A stretch of DNA of 64,000 bases from Kryptolebias marmoratus. Lineage: Eukaryota > Chordata > Actinopteri > Cyprinodontiformes > Rivulidae. Of this stretch, positions 25,840 through 38,989 are shown piece by piece. Position numbers and translations under genes: made by a program. Each line of letters starts with the position of its first letter. Positions within the stretch are counted from its first letter, which is position 1. The DNA lies in contig NC_051439.1 in assembly GCF_001649575.2 (NCBI RefSeq), positions 9,234,718 to 9,298,717 of the forward strand, written 5' to 3'. The notes beneath the pieces are model-generated. The model was not told the origin of the DNA and did no database searches. It saw only the letters and a program-made list of their open reading frames with translations.

Positions 25840-26700
25840 CAACTCAGTGGCTGAGGTGAGGTCTTCTTTTAGTAGCACTTCTTTTAATCTTAATAAGTCA
25901 CACTTCAAGGAGGTCTGCAAGAATCTAATTGCTACTCTTCTTTTAACTTGTCTTCTAATCTGCTTTGTGCTGTCGTCCTTTGTGAATCCTTGGCAACTCT
26001 GTGTGAGAGAGGGGCTTGGTCTCTCTACATGCCTCATTAGGAGCATATTACACTGAGCTGTCTTAGGTGGACAACAGGAATAATCACATTTAAAGCACAT
26101 TGTATTGTGTTTTGAATTTAATGCGTTTCTAACGATTTCTGTTTATCTGCATCCACACAGTGACGTATATATTTGATGATAAATTGTTAACTTGATCATT
26201 TATGATTGCAGAGCATATTGTTCTTGCATAGTGCAATGTCTGTCATTGCAGTAAACCCATATTTTCCTGGCTCCGCTCTTAAGTTCTGTCATTTAAATAT
26301 AATCAAATGAGAACATTTGTGTTTTATTACCTTAAAACAACAACAAAATGAATATCTGCAGATGGACACAATAGGTATATATATTGGTTTGGTTAAAATT
26401 TACAACTGCAGAAGCTTTAATGTTAACTGAAGTAGGATTTGATTTCAACTTTTATATTTGCCCAGTTCCACTCAGTGATTGAACAACCAAAGCACTGTAT
26501 CAAAACACCCAATCAACAATTCTGACTCCATAAACCTGCTGTGGACTGATTACAGTCATTCCCAGCTCCATGTGCTATTTTCCTAATTAAGCTCCACAAA
26601 CAAGCCATTACTGCTGCCTGTAATTATGAGTTGCAGGAAAATCTTGAGCATTTGCCAATTTTCTCTGTAGTTATTCTGCAAGCAAAATATTATTTTATTG
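25840..26700. promoter_or_regulatory. Cluster of candidate conserved noncoding elements
   Basis: Two islands. 25840-26330 includes GGACAACAGGAATAATCAC and ATCATTTATGATTGCAG. 26500-26700 includes CTGATTACAGTCATTCC, TCCTAATTAAGCTCC and GCCTGTAATTATGAG, dense homeodomain cores. Open frames on both strands of the first island give nothing recognisable. Confidence 0.4.
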
Positions 26701-28999
26701 AAATTATGATGGTGCAGTGAAGCTTAGGGCCTAACTTAAAGCAAAAGTTAGCATGGCTCTTCTGAGTTTTGTTTTTATAGAGTATCTAGTTCTGCAAAAA
26801 TGAGCTTTTCAGGCCACTGCAATGATATCCTTTGGTGTTTATCTCTTTCTTTTCCTTTCTCTGTTCTTCCTCTGAGTTACTTTCCTTTCCCCCCTCTTTC
26901 TTTTGCCGTTTCCTCCTCAGACTCGAGAAAAGTCTTAAAAGATGAATCTTAAAGTCACTGATTAGGTTAATTTAAAGTACTTTTAGAGGTTTCTGCCATC
27001 TCCTAGAAGGTGCATATTCAGAACCTAAAGACGACAGACGGAATGGGAATAAATGAAGTAATGTGTGAGAGATTGCACTCTTTTGTACTTCATTAGTCCT
27101 ATATTTCAGTCTCAGGGTGTCTGTCATACTTGATCCATTTTTTCTTCTTTCTTTTCAGAGAAGCTCTGAGTACCATTTACTCTTCATTCTTTGATGTAAA
27201 GAGCCTAATATTATTTTTCCACCTTAAAAGAGAGATTCCCGAGCTTTCAGATCCCAATATAACAACAGACTTATCAGAGAGCTGATGCAAAAATCATCCT
27301 GCAGCTTCTAAAATAAACCCGATTGCAGTTCTATTAACTTTTCCCCCTGTGACAAAACGAAAGGCCAAGAAAGAGGAGCTACCTGAAAGAGACGTACTGT
27401 ATCCTTTAAAAAATGAAACAAGAACAACAACAAAAATCAATTTCCCTCGCTGTGTTCTGAAAAAATCTTTAATAGAGAGTAATGAGTTGTAGTGCTAACA
27501 TGCTAAATAAAGAAAAAGCACAAATTCCCTCTGTGGTCATGTGTTGAGAGGTTTGAGTTTATTGATGTCAAATAAGTTGTAATTAATTTCCTATTAATTA
27601 TACATAAGATTAAGTAAAAGTTTTGTAGGTTTTACCTAATAATGAGGTTATTTTCCCAATTCTTTGCATAAACAGTATCCTACAAAAATGTCTGTTCAGT
27701 TCTGAGTCTGAAATGGTTTAACACACAAATGATTCAGAAGCTAAATCCATCTGCATTATTCCTACCCATTTGTGATTTCACAGTTACGGATTAAATATTT
27801 TAAATATTTTCTATGACTGCATAAACTGAAACAAAAGTCTTTTCTGATGAATAAAACAGGTTTTAAGCCAGGACACAGATTATGGACATCAAACAAACAG
27901 CAAAGATATAAGAAAACATTCTGTCACTTCTGTTCAGATGTTACTTTTTTCTCTTGCCCAAAGCTCTTTTGTATGAATAGCTTAATCTGCATTGATTGTA
28001 AACATGGAGTTTTTCCAAGATATTTACGAAGTAAAGATATGGCTTTTTTAAATCTTTATATGTGAAAGCTACATCATCTCTATAAACAGTAATGTGTCAC
28101 ACTGTGATCAATTTAAATTTACTTTAACTTCTTCAAAGCAAGTCAGTGTTTTACTCAAATTTCATCAGACCTCTCAGATAATTTCGTCTTTTCTCTTTGC
28201 ATGAGCAATGAAATGAATTGCATGTACTGTCCACACTTATATATATGCTTACCTCAACAGAAATATGTTTAGTTATATTACAATTTAAACTTTGCCCTCT
28301 TTCAAGTGTGTCTAAACATTTGCTTGAAGTCACTATTTTAAGACATATGTGCTAAGAAAAATTTTCCCTTTTCATGTTAATTCATACAGGGGTTTAGCTC
28401 ATTTTGATTATTTTCTTTAATACTTTCAATCCTGAACTTTTCAGCAGAGCTCTGAAGGAAATATAACAACAGCTCACATTTAGATGCTGGTTGTGCTCCC
28501 TCCTCGTGGAATATATTTGTTTCATGATGCTGGCGTTTTATTAGATACAATAAACAGCAGCTGCTGCATTGCAGTGAGCAAAACAACATTCCTACAATCA
28601 GCTTCTTTAAGTTCACCTCTGAGCTAAAATTTTTCCACAATTTTAATCTTTTAAAGGACAAAGTTAAACAACTTGATGCAGTTGCACAGAACACGTGTAT
28701 TGTCAGCCTCGTCTGGAAATGTAAAGTAAAATAAATGCTACACAGCAGTAGTGTAGTGCTGTTGCAGAATTGTATATTAAGGTTTCAGTATTCTCATAGG
28801 TCTGTGTCAAATAATTTGGTTTGACAAATGATTCGTAAATTGAGGAATTAGTTTGTCACAAAACAAAATAAATCCTAAAAACTGAAACCAAAACTTTTTT
28901 TTTTTTCAATTTACTTTGTGTCTTCACTTTACTTATTTTTAATTAAACATAAAATATCACCCTGTTTTCTCCATCTTTTTTCACATGCTCTGACTGGGA
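26701..28999. other. AT-rich intergenic spacer
   Basis: A C/T tract at 26840-26920, otherwise AT-rich. The 105-codon minus frame at 28377-28694 is unrecognised and not gene-like. Confidence 0.45.
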
Positions 29000-29950
29000 T
29001 ATCCAAGGGTGAGCGATTAAAACGTCGCCTGGTTATGAATCTTCAGCCGAGCTGATTTAGTACCATGACTCCTGCAGGGCTCAAACAGCTGTGATTTGTT
29101 GATTTCATCAATCATGCAGTTGTGGACAAACTGGCATATATAAACAGTTTGATATTCAGCAGTTTCCAGCTGTCGCTTTCTAGTCTGCTTCTTCCTTCCA
29201 GTTTCCTTTCTTTTTCCTTATAAATTACGTAAAAAAAAAACCCACATCTGTCCTTTATTAGTTTAAATTTAAAGGCTTTTTTGAGTTCAAGTTTCAAGAA
29301 ATGCATTAAAAAATTGGATTTTGGATAGATAAAGTTTCAATATGTAATGTTTTTTTTGTTTTACTTTATTAGTTTTAAATTTAGGTGGTCCAACTAATCT
29401 CTCCATTTTCGTGCAATGATGAAGCTCTTTGGCCAAAAAGCTTCTAAATGTTTGATAAATAGCAGGTGGGTATTAAAGACATTTTCCACCCTGTTTTTTT
29501 GGTTCAATGAGTGCAGTGTCAGTTTGTGTCCAGGCACAAGATTGATATAACATCAAAGCCCCATCACGCCGAGCTTCGTCCAAGTCTCACAATCCAATAA
29601 ATTAAAATCGTGACTGCCCTTTCAGTTCCTATTTGCTTATCGATCTCAGATTTTCATCAGTCTTTGGCATTGAAGTAAACCTGGGAGGAGAGTCATGATT
29701 CTTATCTCAAACAGCACAACTTACCATAAGTTATTGCTGAAAACGGGGGCTTCCTGCCCAGTGGAAGCCCAACCTTTCCTTGTCAGATTGGGTCAGGTGT
29801 TGTAAATCCAGGCTCTGAGTCTGTGATGGATATGTGGGGATTGAAGTGATGGCCTTAATTCCATCAGACTGACCTGGAGGTTAATCACAATGTGCTGTTT
29901 AAGCAGTGCGACAGCAAACCCTCCTAAAAACACCCACTTACCTACTTAAT
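29000..29950. promoter_or_regulatory. Candidate conserved noncoding elements (two islands)
   Basis: 29000-29110 holds GCGATTAAAACGTCGCC and TGATTTCATCAATCATGC. 29510-29950 holds AAGATTGATATAACATC, CAATAAATTAAAATCG and TTGCTTATCGATCTC. AT-rich spacer separates them. CpGs retained in an otherwise CpG-poor desert favour constraint, but this is inference. Confidence 0.35.
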
Positions 29951-31195
29951 TTTGCACACTCATCGTAAACACACACATTGACATATTTACATGAAACGCC
30001 ACAATTTGTTTGTATGTGTGTGTGTGTAGTGGTACAAAGCATATATCAACATATACCACCTGTCAGGATTTCCTCAGGTGAATAGAGGGGTTTCTGTCAC
30101 ACTGACCTCATATAATCCTGAATTAGCATGACAGTAAGTGTCCACTCCCCTGAAGGAACCACATGGGGCTCTATGTACCATGTCTGTAACACTATTATAT
30201 TCGTCTCATAGTTGTAACATACTGATTTTTTCTTTTTTTTTTTGCTAAAACGCTAAGAAGCTCTTATTAACGTACTGATTTAATTTATGTAGTTAGTTAC
30301 AGGTTTATGCTACTGAGCATACATTTTAGGTATATTTTTATGATTGGTCAATGCTATTTGCTTTTTCTTTTTAGATTTCACCATATTATCCTGAAGGTCA
30401 TGATGACTTTGATTAGTTTAATACATTTACTCATATACAGAGCACTTCTGTGTCTATACAGGTCTTTGCTCCAGTTTTTTTCCTTATACTTGAAAAGGTA
30501 TTGACCACATCAGAGAAAAAATGAGGACCATTTTTCCTTCAGAGCTATTGTGCTATTTCAGTTTCCCCCTACTAACACTCAAACAGTAGTTTATTTTGTT
30601 CAACAATTACAGAATTCCACATATGAAGATTTGAAAATGAATTGAAAAATAGTTTTTGTTGATTGAGATTAGTTGCCAACCTTTATACATCACCTTTAAT
30701 GTAGTGGTAATGTAATAATTGGTGTTTCATATAGTGTTTCAGACATTTTGAAATTTATAATTTACTTAGATTTTTCTTTGTTCTTATTTGATCAGCCTTG
30801 ATAGCCCATTCCAGTTGGATGGGATTGCAAAAAGCAAATGTACCATTTTACAAGTGTATAATAAAACATAATTTTTACTTTAGATTAGGTAGCCTCATAT
30901 AAAATAGTTAATTTATGCAATATAAAAGAGCTGATTCATGTACAATAAAGTATTGATCTTAATAAATCAATGAAAATACTTTAACTAACCCATAACAAGT
31001 CAATTAAAATCCTTAGATGTATTTGTAAAGATAGGATTTAAAGTTTTTTAAATAGTTTCATTTTTAATAGCTTTTATTAGTGCTTATTAATTTCTATAAC
31101 CTGACAATCTCTCCATAATGATGATGTTGCATATAAAACTCTAGTAACATGCAGATTATGTTAGTAATCAGCATTTTGTAACTATCTAAACACTA
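29951..31195. other. AT-rich intergenic spacer
   Basis: Short GT run at 30016-30028. 30060-30190 is somewhat more complex. No gene. Confidence 0.5.
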
Positions 31196-31918
31196 TTTTA
31201 TTATCACCCTCTGTTTGTTTAGTAGCAAAATATCTTATGAACCACTGAATGAATTTTAATGAAACTAATAAAGTAGTTATAGGATGTACATATACAACAG
31301 ATTAACTTTCAGACTCAATCCAATCCAAGATAGCTGTCAGTGCCAGCTGAATTTAAAAAATACAAAAAAGGCTGTGACAGTCAATTTTAAAGACATTTAC
31401 TGTAAAACATGGAGTGTCATCCCTAACACGTGGTTTGAGTTCATTGTACAGCATCTTTACTTACACCTTGGCATAAGCTATTGAAATAATCTGTTGTTCG
31501 CAAACTATCTCATGAATCAATGAACTGCTTTAAATAAAACTCAAAAATTAATTAATGTCTGACATCTACAACTGCTGAAATTTTGGAGTCAACCCCATTC
31601 AGGATATCCACCACGGCTAAGTAACTTTAGCAAACAAAATGGTTATAACTCAGTTAATCTTACAGATACTGAGTTAAAAACTGCTGTGGTAGTAACTGAG
31701 AGTCATTCATGACACATACTCCAAGCGCTAACAGGTCATATGAGATAACACAAGTTATTGCAATATCACATGAGATTGCACATAATGTTACTTTCAAGTT
31801 TTAATCAAAACATCTACATCACTGTCATTTCTCAGCATAAGATGATTTTAGTCTAAAACTGGCGTGAGGCATTGGGTGACATGCATTCCTTCAAGGAAAG
31901 CCAGACCTTTAATCGAGT
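31196..31918 (+). repeat. R1 interspersed repeats, copies B and C in tandem
   Basis: Copy B, about 31196-31420, has TATTATCACCCTCTG, AAATATCTTATGAACCACTG and TTTTAATGAAAC. Copy C, about 31488-31918, repeats CTATCTCATGAATC, GAGTCAACCCC, GAGAGTCATTCATGAC, GATGATTTTAGTCTAAAAC and ends GCATTCCTTCAAGGAAAGCC. Same order as copy A; both forward. Confidence 0.65.
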
Positions 31919-32159
31919 AATTAATGCTTAAGAAAAATCTGAGTTTTCATAAAATCTTCATCTTTACTAATTCAAATGTTTTGTTTGCTATTTACTTCTG
32001 TTGAAGTAGAGTACATAATGCCATGCGATATGTTAAGCACTTTAATTAAAAAAGGGGAACTAAAAAAAGAGTTTTTAATCGTTAAATTGTGAGAATTTTT
32101 ACATGGTCCTGTTTTGTGCAGATCATAATCTCTTAAACTGTTGATGGCACATGGAACCC

Positions 32160-32760
32160 CAGGCTTTTGCTGCATCCCCATTATCTGGGATAAATATGCT
32201 GACTGGACATGCATAATAGATGAGAAATAAGGGGATATTTCAATGCACCTTTCTCAGTGGCAGTCCCCTTTGTTTCACCATTAAGTTAAAATGGATACTG
32301 AGAGTGAAATTGCCGCACTGGAGGTTCATGGCTCTCAGTGAAATGCCAGAAAGGAAAGGAGGAGGAAAAAGAAAAGCTAGAAGAAACTCAGAAGCTGCTT
32401 CTGCTCATTATTGCTCCCATCTCTTTCCTCCTCCTTCGGTTTCTCTGCCTCGCCAATCCTCTGCTTTGTCAGTCAGCCTCTGGCCCTTTAGCCAGCGAGC
32501 ATCTTCTTCTCTCCCACTGGGTTTCTACCAGCCAGTGAAGGATGGCACTAAGCGCTAATTACGTCGTCCATCTCTGCACAGTGACAGCCACGGTCAAGAA
32601 GATCTCTGCTGCCCGTTTTGCTAATCCACAGCTGCAGCAGCAACACTTAAAAGTTGCTGCCAACTGGTGAATTTAAGTTGGCATTTTAGCAGCAGAAAAG
32701 CAACTGTTGCCACAGTGCAACTGAGTGACATGCATTAAGTCGAATTGTGACACATACAGC
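32160..32760. promoter_or_regulatory. Candidate conserved noncoding element
   Basis: Contains CCCATTATCTGGGATAAAT, GGCACTAAGCGCTAATTACG and TTTTGCTAATCCACAGC. CpG-bearing, high complexity. The 112-codon plus frame at 32220-32558 gives no recognisable protein and includes a C/T-rich middle. Confidence 0.35.
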
Positions 32761-33224
32761 CATCTGCATATACTTTAGATGCTATTAATAATGTGATTTG
32801 AGCTACTTTATGTCTTGTATGCATAATGAAAGTAATGCAACGCCAAAATTTAGAATTTGAATCTGTGGCCTTGGAGTTGCTTCACATGCACTCTTTGTTT
32901 TTCATGTTGCAGGAAACCAAAACATGTGCATCAAATTGAGGATGTCTGGGTAGATGCCACAGCTGGTAAAAAGATCTTGAATCATTTAGATTGTAATCCA
33001 CTTTGCTGTCCCTTCCTCAGATGGTAAACACCCACAATCCTGTTACTTTAAGCCTTCTTTTCCAGCATGAAGCTGCAGGTTGTCAAGCTTATTACAGCTA
33101 TACTCATAGGCCCGCCATGTCTTCTAAACTGAACTATAACTTGACAGAAGCCCATGTGTGATTGCATTTACTGATGCCATCTTGTCCTTATTCTTGTTTC
33201 CTTAACCCTCGTCATAAGTATTAA

Positions 33225-33600
33225 AATTAAAGGCCTAGCATTCCCTGAAAAGGCTTATTTCCTGCTGCCTTTCATGACATTTTGACTAAGATTATCTTAT
33301 GCCGAGGAAGGACTCAACACATAATGTTGGTCAAACCTTGAAAATAATGTTATGCACAATCTCATTTTTGAAATTTTTTCTGTTTGCTCAGGTTGCTTTG
33401 TTTTAGCAACCATTTTGGATTGAGTTGACTCTAAAAGTTAATCAGTTGTAGATGTACGTTCAATGATTACTTTGTGAGAGTTTCATTAAAATCCGTCCAG
33501 TGGCTCATGAAATATTTTTGCAAATACAACAGACAAATGAAACACACACAAACAGGGCACAATATAATGCCTTTGCCTTTTAGTGAAGGGCAAAAAGAAA
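33225..33600 (-). repeat. R1 interspersed repeat, copy D (reverse)
   Basis: Reads GGCCTAGCATTCCCTG, CCTTTCATGACATTTTGAC, GGTCAAACCTTGAAAATAA, GTGAGAGTTTCATTAAAATCC and GGCTCATGAAATATTTT, the reverse complement of the blocks in copy A/C. Confidence 0.65.
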
Positions 33601-36055
33601 TGCCAGCCAGCAAACACAAGCATCACAGCAATGTTAGTTTTCTTAAGAAGGTTTTCAAAGAAAAACAGATCCAGTTTGTTTTTTTACACAGGAAATTATC
33701 ACAAGGCACTTCTTAAATCTACTTCTAAAGCTGATATGGTGTTGGACATTTAAAATCAACTTGTGGTTTCTCCATCTGTTGAAAGCAAAGACTCCCACTG
33801 CTTCATTAACAGTGCAAAAAGTCTTTACCTGCTCTGTGTGCCTCTTTGGAGAGAAAATTATGACTTCACAACAGCAGAAAGAGAAGCTGCTGTGATAAGT
33901 GTGGAAGTGGAGGGTGCTCTTTGAATGATGGAAAATACAGATAACATCAAATCTTCTCAAACAGCAGTTGCTCAAAAGAAGCTGCCCACATCCTTCATAA
34001 CTGCTGTGTTTGTATTTTGTAGAGTCTGGACCCTTGTCTGAGTGGGCTGCACAGACATCTGCAGACTTTATCAACATGCTCTTTCAAATACCTAAGTGTT
34101 GGTTTTGGCAACTGTGCGATTTCTAAAAGTTATTCTTTTGAAATGATGTTTTTCTTCCCTTCTGTACCATTAACTGAGGATTTATCAGACAGTCTGAACC
34201 CTTCAGAGTGCATTCTGATAGGTATTATATTTGATTGGAGCTAAGCAAATAGCATCCAGTGACTTTCAGTGTTTTGTAGTGCAGCAGTACTAAAAAAGCA
34301 CTTGTGTGATGCATGTTTGGATCAGGTTGTTTCGAGCTTCAATGACTACTCACAGGTCTGGACATGAGGGAGTTTGTCACCAACAGCTCATTCTGAAGTT
34401 ACCTGCCAAGCTTGTTTATTTCACAGTGGTCAAATGTGCTGACTTGCTACTTCTGTCTACTGAAATTCAAACTAGGCCAGGTAAATGAACTTTAATTTGA
34501 TCACAGCCCTGCACTGTATGTACAAACTCAAAGTCTGATCTGCAGGTTTCATTTGCTAATATGAATCCACATGGAATGATTTTAAAGTTTTGATTATTGT
34601 TTGTTTGCTGAAAATCTCAGATTATGATCAAGTTTTGCCATTTTTCTCAGAATTGAAGTATTTGCAGAAATGTCTTGATACAATTTCAAATGATCTACTC
34701 TTACATAATTCCTTTTTAACATGTGGGTTTCAACAACCAAAACACCTAAGCTCAACATTGTGTAGTTCCGTTTGGTGATACCTTAACAGCTTTCAGAAGC
34801 TAGAAACAATGTCTCTTGAGGTGTCCTCAGGTGTTTGGCACCGACGTCCTGCCTGAAGCCTTGGTGGATCAGTACTGAGACCTAATCAGGAACCTCAGTA
34901 CTCTTGGTTTTCTTCACTTGCTTCAGTTTTGTGGCCGCAGCTTTACATTGTTTTAATTTTATGCCACATCACTGGGAAGGGTCAACAGATAAGTATGAAT
35001 GATATATTCTGCAAATTATTTCTCTTGCCAGGAAACATATGCTATTGTATTGACAGGTATGCTGATGTGCAGATAGGCACAGAATAAATACATTTGTCAT
35101 TCACAACGCTGTGGGATTTATTCACATGTGGAGATGAAAAGTGAGCAACATTCTGCTAGTGACAGTAGACTGCACAGCTCATGGCAGATAGCACTGGGGA
35201 CACTGGAGGCTGTGTGGAGCTGTAGCTCTTTAAAACAGTTGCTGACCTATACTGTATATTATAGTGCAGTGACTGTGGAAAAGATACGTTTGGGTCAGCT
35301 CCATCTTCCAAGTCAAGGTGATGTAAAAGAATCCGAGTCCTGTCTAAGTGAAGCCCTGCTGACTGCTGACCTTAGTGTCTTTTCCCATCTATCATGCTAA
35401 GCAAAATGTGTATGTGTGTCGGTGGCGAAGAGTGCTTGTTTGCATGCTATTTGAACGTGCATGTGCAAGAGAGAAGCTTTGAAGGATTTGTCTTTGAGTT
35501 GCGAGAAACGAGCAATCTGTCCTGCTCATATTTAGCCAAGCATGTCCAGCCGAGCCTGTAGTGACAGGAATGTTGTAGCAGTTTAAATCAGCTTCTCAGG
35601 CAGTAGGAAGTGCTTTTGTTGAGAATATATCTGCTTTTCTGCTATCTTCAGAAAACTAATGTTACAGTATCTCTGACAGACACCAAGCAACTGGATGTAA
35701 AGACAGAAACAAAAAGATTAGAGAAAACAAGCTGTAGATCCTAGTAACTCATAAAATAAATTAAAAATGCTATTTTTTATAGAAAAAAAATATTTTCCCT
35801 ATCATTTCTTATTTTTTATTATTCATTTCTTTTAATCCATAGCCAAGAATAATTAAACCAATAATAGCAGTGATTGTTTGGAAAAAATATGACATAAAAT
35901 AAATTGTCACAATTAGCATGTGCATGGAGCATCTCTGGAAGCTCCATCAGTGTATGCACCGACAGAAATAGATGTGGTATGGCTCAGCTTTCCAATATCT
36001 AGAGAATGCAGAGATTTTAGTGGCACCTCAGCGACAGATTAGTGGTGTCCCTGTC
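33601..36055. other. Intergenic, no gene supported
   Basis: A 140-codon minus frame (34077-33655) and a 90-codon plus frame (35128-35400) have no recognisable domains. 35120-35600 is more balanced than its flanks. The rest is AT-rich. Confidence 0.4.
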
Positions 36056-36565
36056 TCTTGCTGAGACAATGGTGCATTGCGACTGATAAGAGCCCAGACA
36101 GACAGAAGGATATATTTAACTGTACCAGAGGCATTCCCCGAAGCGACGTACTAATGGCAGCATTGGTCTGGAGTTTTACTTTGGTGGTTTGGAGAATGGC
36201 TAGTTTATTTCTCCTCTTCCCCTCTGCTCTGCTTGATCTCCCGTTTCTCCCTCATTTGGCTTTTCTCTTAGTTTCTCCTGCAATTTGTTCTCCCTCATAC
36301 TTAACTCCTTTTTTTTGCTGTTTGCTATGGTGTACCAATCACCCTGCCCATGTGTATGTGTCAAGCCAATCACTCCAGGCTGATTTACTAAGCTGTAGGG
36401 AAGACAAAGGTGGAGGAAATGGAGGTCAGAACTCATTGTTAGTGGCCAATGAATTCTTAATTAGGGCAACAAATGGTGCAGTGCTACTAGAGTGGCTGGA
36501 GCACTCCCAGAGCAGCAGAAATTGGAGGCCTGTCACCTACACTCCTTGTTTTAGCTAATTGTGTG
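36056..36565. promoter_or_regulatory. Candidate conserved noncoding element
   Basis: Contains GAATTCTTAATTAGGGCAAC, TTTTAGCTAATTGTGTGC and a GTACCAGAGGCATTCCC word (36122-36138) that recurs at 37328-37344. The 166-codon plus frame over it (36058-36558) shows no recognisable protein. Confidence 0.35.
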
Positions 36566-36689
36566 CAGGACTGCAGCAAACTGAGTAATCTTTTATGAAA
36601 TGTTTCAGCTGCATGCAACACACACACATGCATGGCTTATTGTCTGCTAAGACAGGTGAAGAGATTTTAAGCAGCTTTTAGTTGTATTA

Positions 36690-36691
<2 letters not shown>

Positions 36692-36735
<44 letters not shown>
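36692..36735. repeat. (AT)22 microsatellite
   Basis: 44 bases of perfect AT dinucleotide. Confidence 0.95.
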
Positions 36736-36736
<1 letters not shown>

Positions 36737-38579
36737 TTGTTTTGTTCACAGTTGTTTTTAAATGAAAAACTCCCTGAATAAATGTCCAAAAAATAAAACG
36801 AAAAGCTACAAAGAGGCTCCCTGAAGGATGGATGCAATTCTGGTGATAATGGGGAATACAGTTGCATGAGTCTGATTATTTATGTACATTTAATGAGGAC
36901 ACCACAAATGTGGGCTATTAAACTGCCAAGAGACATTTTTTTTCCTCTCGCTTTTTTGTAGTAAACAAAGACAGCTATGACCTTTCTGTGAAGGGTCACG
37001 GCAAAAGAAAAGAGAGGAATGACTTCCCTTAATATTTTAAAATTTAAGGCTGAATTCAAGTTTATATTTGAGATCACGTTAGAAATTCATTGAATAGGAA
37101 AATATGTTTCAAAAATTATTTTCTCATATTACTGGAATGTGTGAGCTTACTATCCAATTATGGTTGAATTTGACAAATTTGATCATGTTTTTGTCTGCTG
37201 CTGAGATACATTCTTGCGTGTGATCAAAAAACATGGTTTGGAAGAAATCCAGTTTGCAACCCTCAAATCTCACTTTTCCAAATGATGTGAAGACGAGACA
37301 AAAAAATACTTTGACTTAATTTTTAGGGTACCAGAGGCATTCCCGAATGACTTAAATTACAAAGTTCCATATTGATTTAATGTTTTTTTAAATGTAATAC
37401 ATACTAATAAAGATTATATAATATCCATTTGTCATTCTAATGCAAATAAATAGCATAATAATGAGGTATGCAATGTCACTCATAAAATTAAATCAGTTCA
37501 AAATACAATTTATCCTATTTGTTTTAAGTAAAACGGCTTAGTTTGTAAACAAAAAAGATAAAGCCTATTTTACATCAATTAAGAAAGTAACTATATACAT
37601 AATTATTTATATAGTAAATGCTGCGTTTTCCAAATTAAAACCATGTCAAAATGCTATTTGCTAAAAGTGCCTCAATTATCTCTACTTTATATAATAATCC
37701 CCAAATCTTTTTTTTTTTTAAATGCAATAAGTTTTTTGTATAAAAAATTAAGATTAAAAATGCAGAAAGTCAGTTTTCACATTTTAACACCTTAACAGCA
37801 GTTAAATAAAGCGAAAACAACCACAGAGCGATAAAAGCTGACTAGTAGTTGTTTCATTGCACACGTTTGTAGAACAATATCAAACGTTTCAGATGTAAAG
37901 GACTCCTGAAACAGCTATAATTGTGACACTGGAAAAAATCATAGACATTCAGGAAAATCTTGAATTCAAATATGAGAGTCCTGACCACAGTTTGTTTCCC
38001 CTTGGTATATGGGTTATTTTCACCTGTTTTCCTGCCCTGTTTTTATCCCCTTTCATCTGTTTCTTTCTTCCTCCCATCTGTCCTCCCATTCTCATGCGGT
38101 ACATCAAACGTCCCTGGCATGGCTGTGTGCTGACAGGAAGCCCACTGACAAGCTCCCAGGCCATTCTGAGGGGAGCCGAGCGTCCCTTCATGAGGCCTTC
38201 GAACAGACAGTGTCACAGCAAATCCACTCTGGAGTCCAGCCAGCTCAGTCAGGCTTGTTCAGAGATTCCACGAGCAACTAACCATAGGAGTTCTGGACTG
38301 CATCTGTAGCGTGTTTGAAAACGCAGCTGACTGCAATGACAGTTCAAGTGTTTTATTACATATAGAGGTTATATTATATAAGTGTATGTTGGACAGGAAG
38401 GTGGTATTCAGCTCCTCTACTGCTCAAACCTCTGAGTGTTCATGAGGAATATCATCATGACTGAATATCAAGATAACTAAAAACACAGTGATGTCCAAGT
38501 ATATCTGATCAATTATCCTTACACACACACCTTCTGAAGCGTGCTCACATATACACACAAGGACACACTCACAGTAACA
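36736..38579. other. AT-rich spacer with one balanced island
   Basis: 37080-37920 is very AT-rich. 38080-38290 is GC-richer (GGAGCCGAGCGTCCC, AGGCCTTCGAACAGACAG) and may be a conserved element. CA-rich stretches at 38520-38590. No gene. Confidence 0.4.
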
Positions 38580-38720
38580 CACACACAGAGTGTCATCTTC
38601 AAAGACACCCAGGGGCAACATGGCCAATGTGACAACAGCCCTAATGAGCTCGCCTGAGTGGGTGATCATGGCGCCTGATGAGAGGAGGGGTGTCGCCATG
38701 GAGATGTGGGGGCGAAGGAT
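38580..38720. promoter_or_regulatory. Candidate conserved noncoding element
   Basis: Short GC-rich island with CAGCCCTAATGAGCTCGCC and GGTGATCATGGCGCCTGATG. No convincing frame; part of the 101-codon minus frame at 38424-38729, which is not recognisable. Confidence 0.35.
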
Positions 38721-38989
38721 CTGAGTCATGGGGTCATGCAGGTGTTTTTTTAGCAGGGGAAGGAAAACCCTTAATTTGTTTTACAGTTCTTTCATGTATT
38801 CAAATATCTGCAGACAGTTGGATGCACATATTAACTTTACAGAAAACGTCTGTTTAAATGTAACCATTAGATTCAGTTTAATCTCCAGGATTGCTTTTCC
38901 ATGTTGCACACCATGAATTTTCCAGTTTGAGTAAGTGACCTTTATTCTGCCTGACAGGCTGAACCATGACACATTTAGAGATGTGAGGT

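Noticed and set aside
33655..34077. 140-codon minus-strand frame as a gene
   Set aside because: No domain or family resemblance and no flanking exon structure.
36058..36558. 166-codon plus-strand frame as a gene
   Set aside because: No domain, low-complexity hydrophobic middle from a C/T-rich tract, no splice or promoter context.
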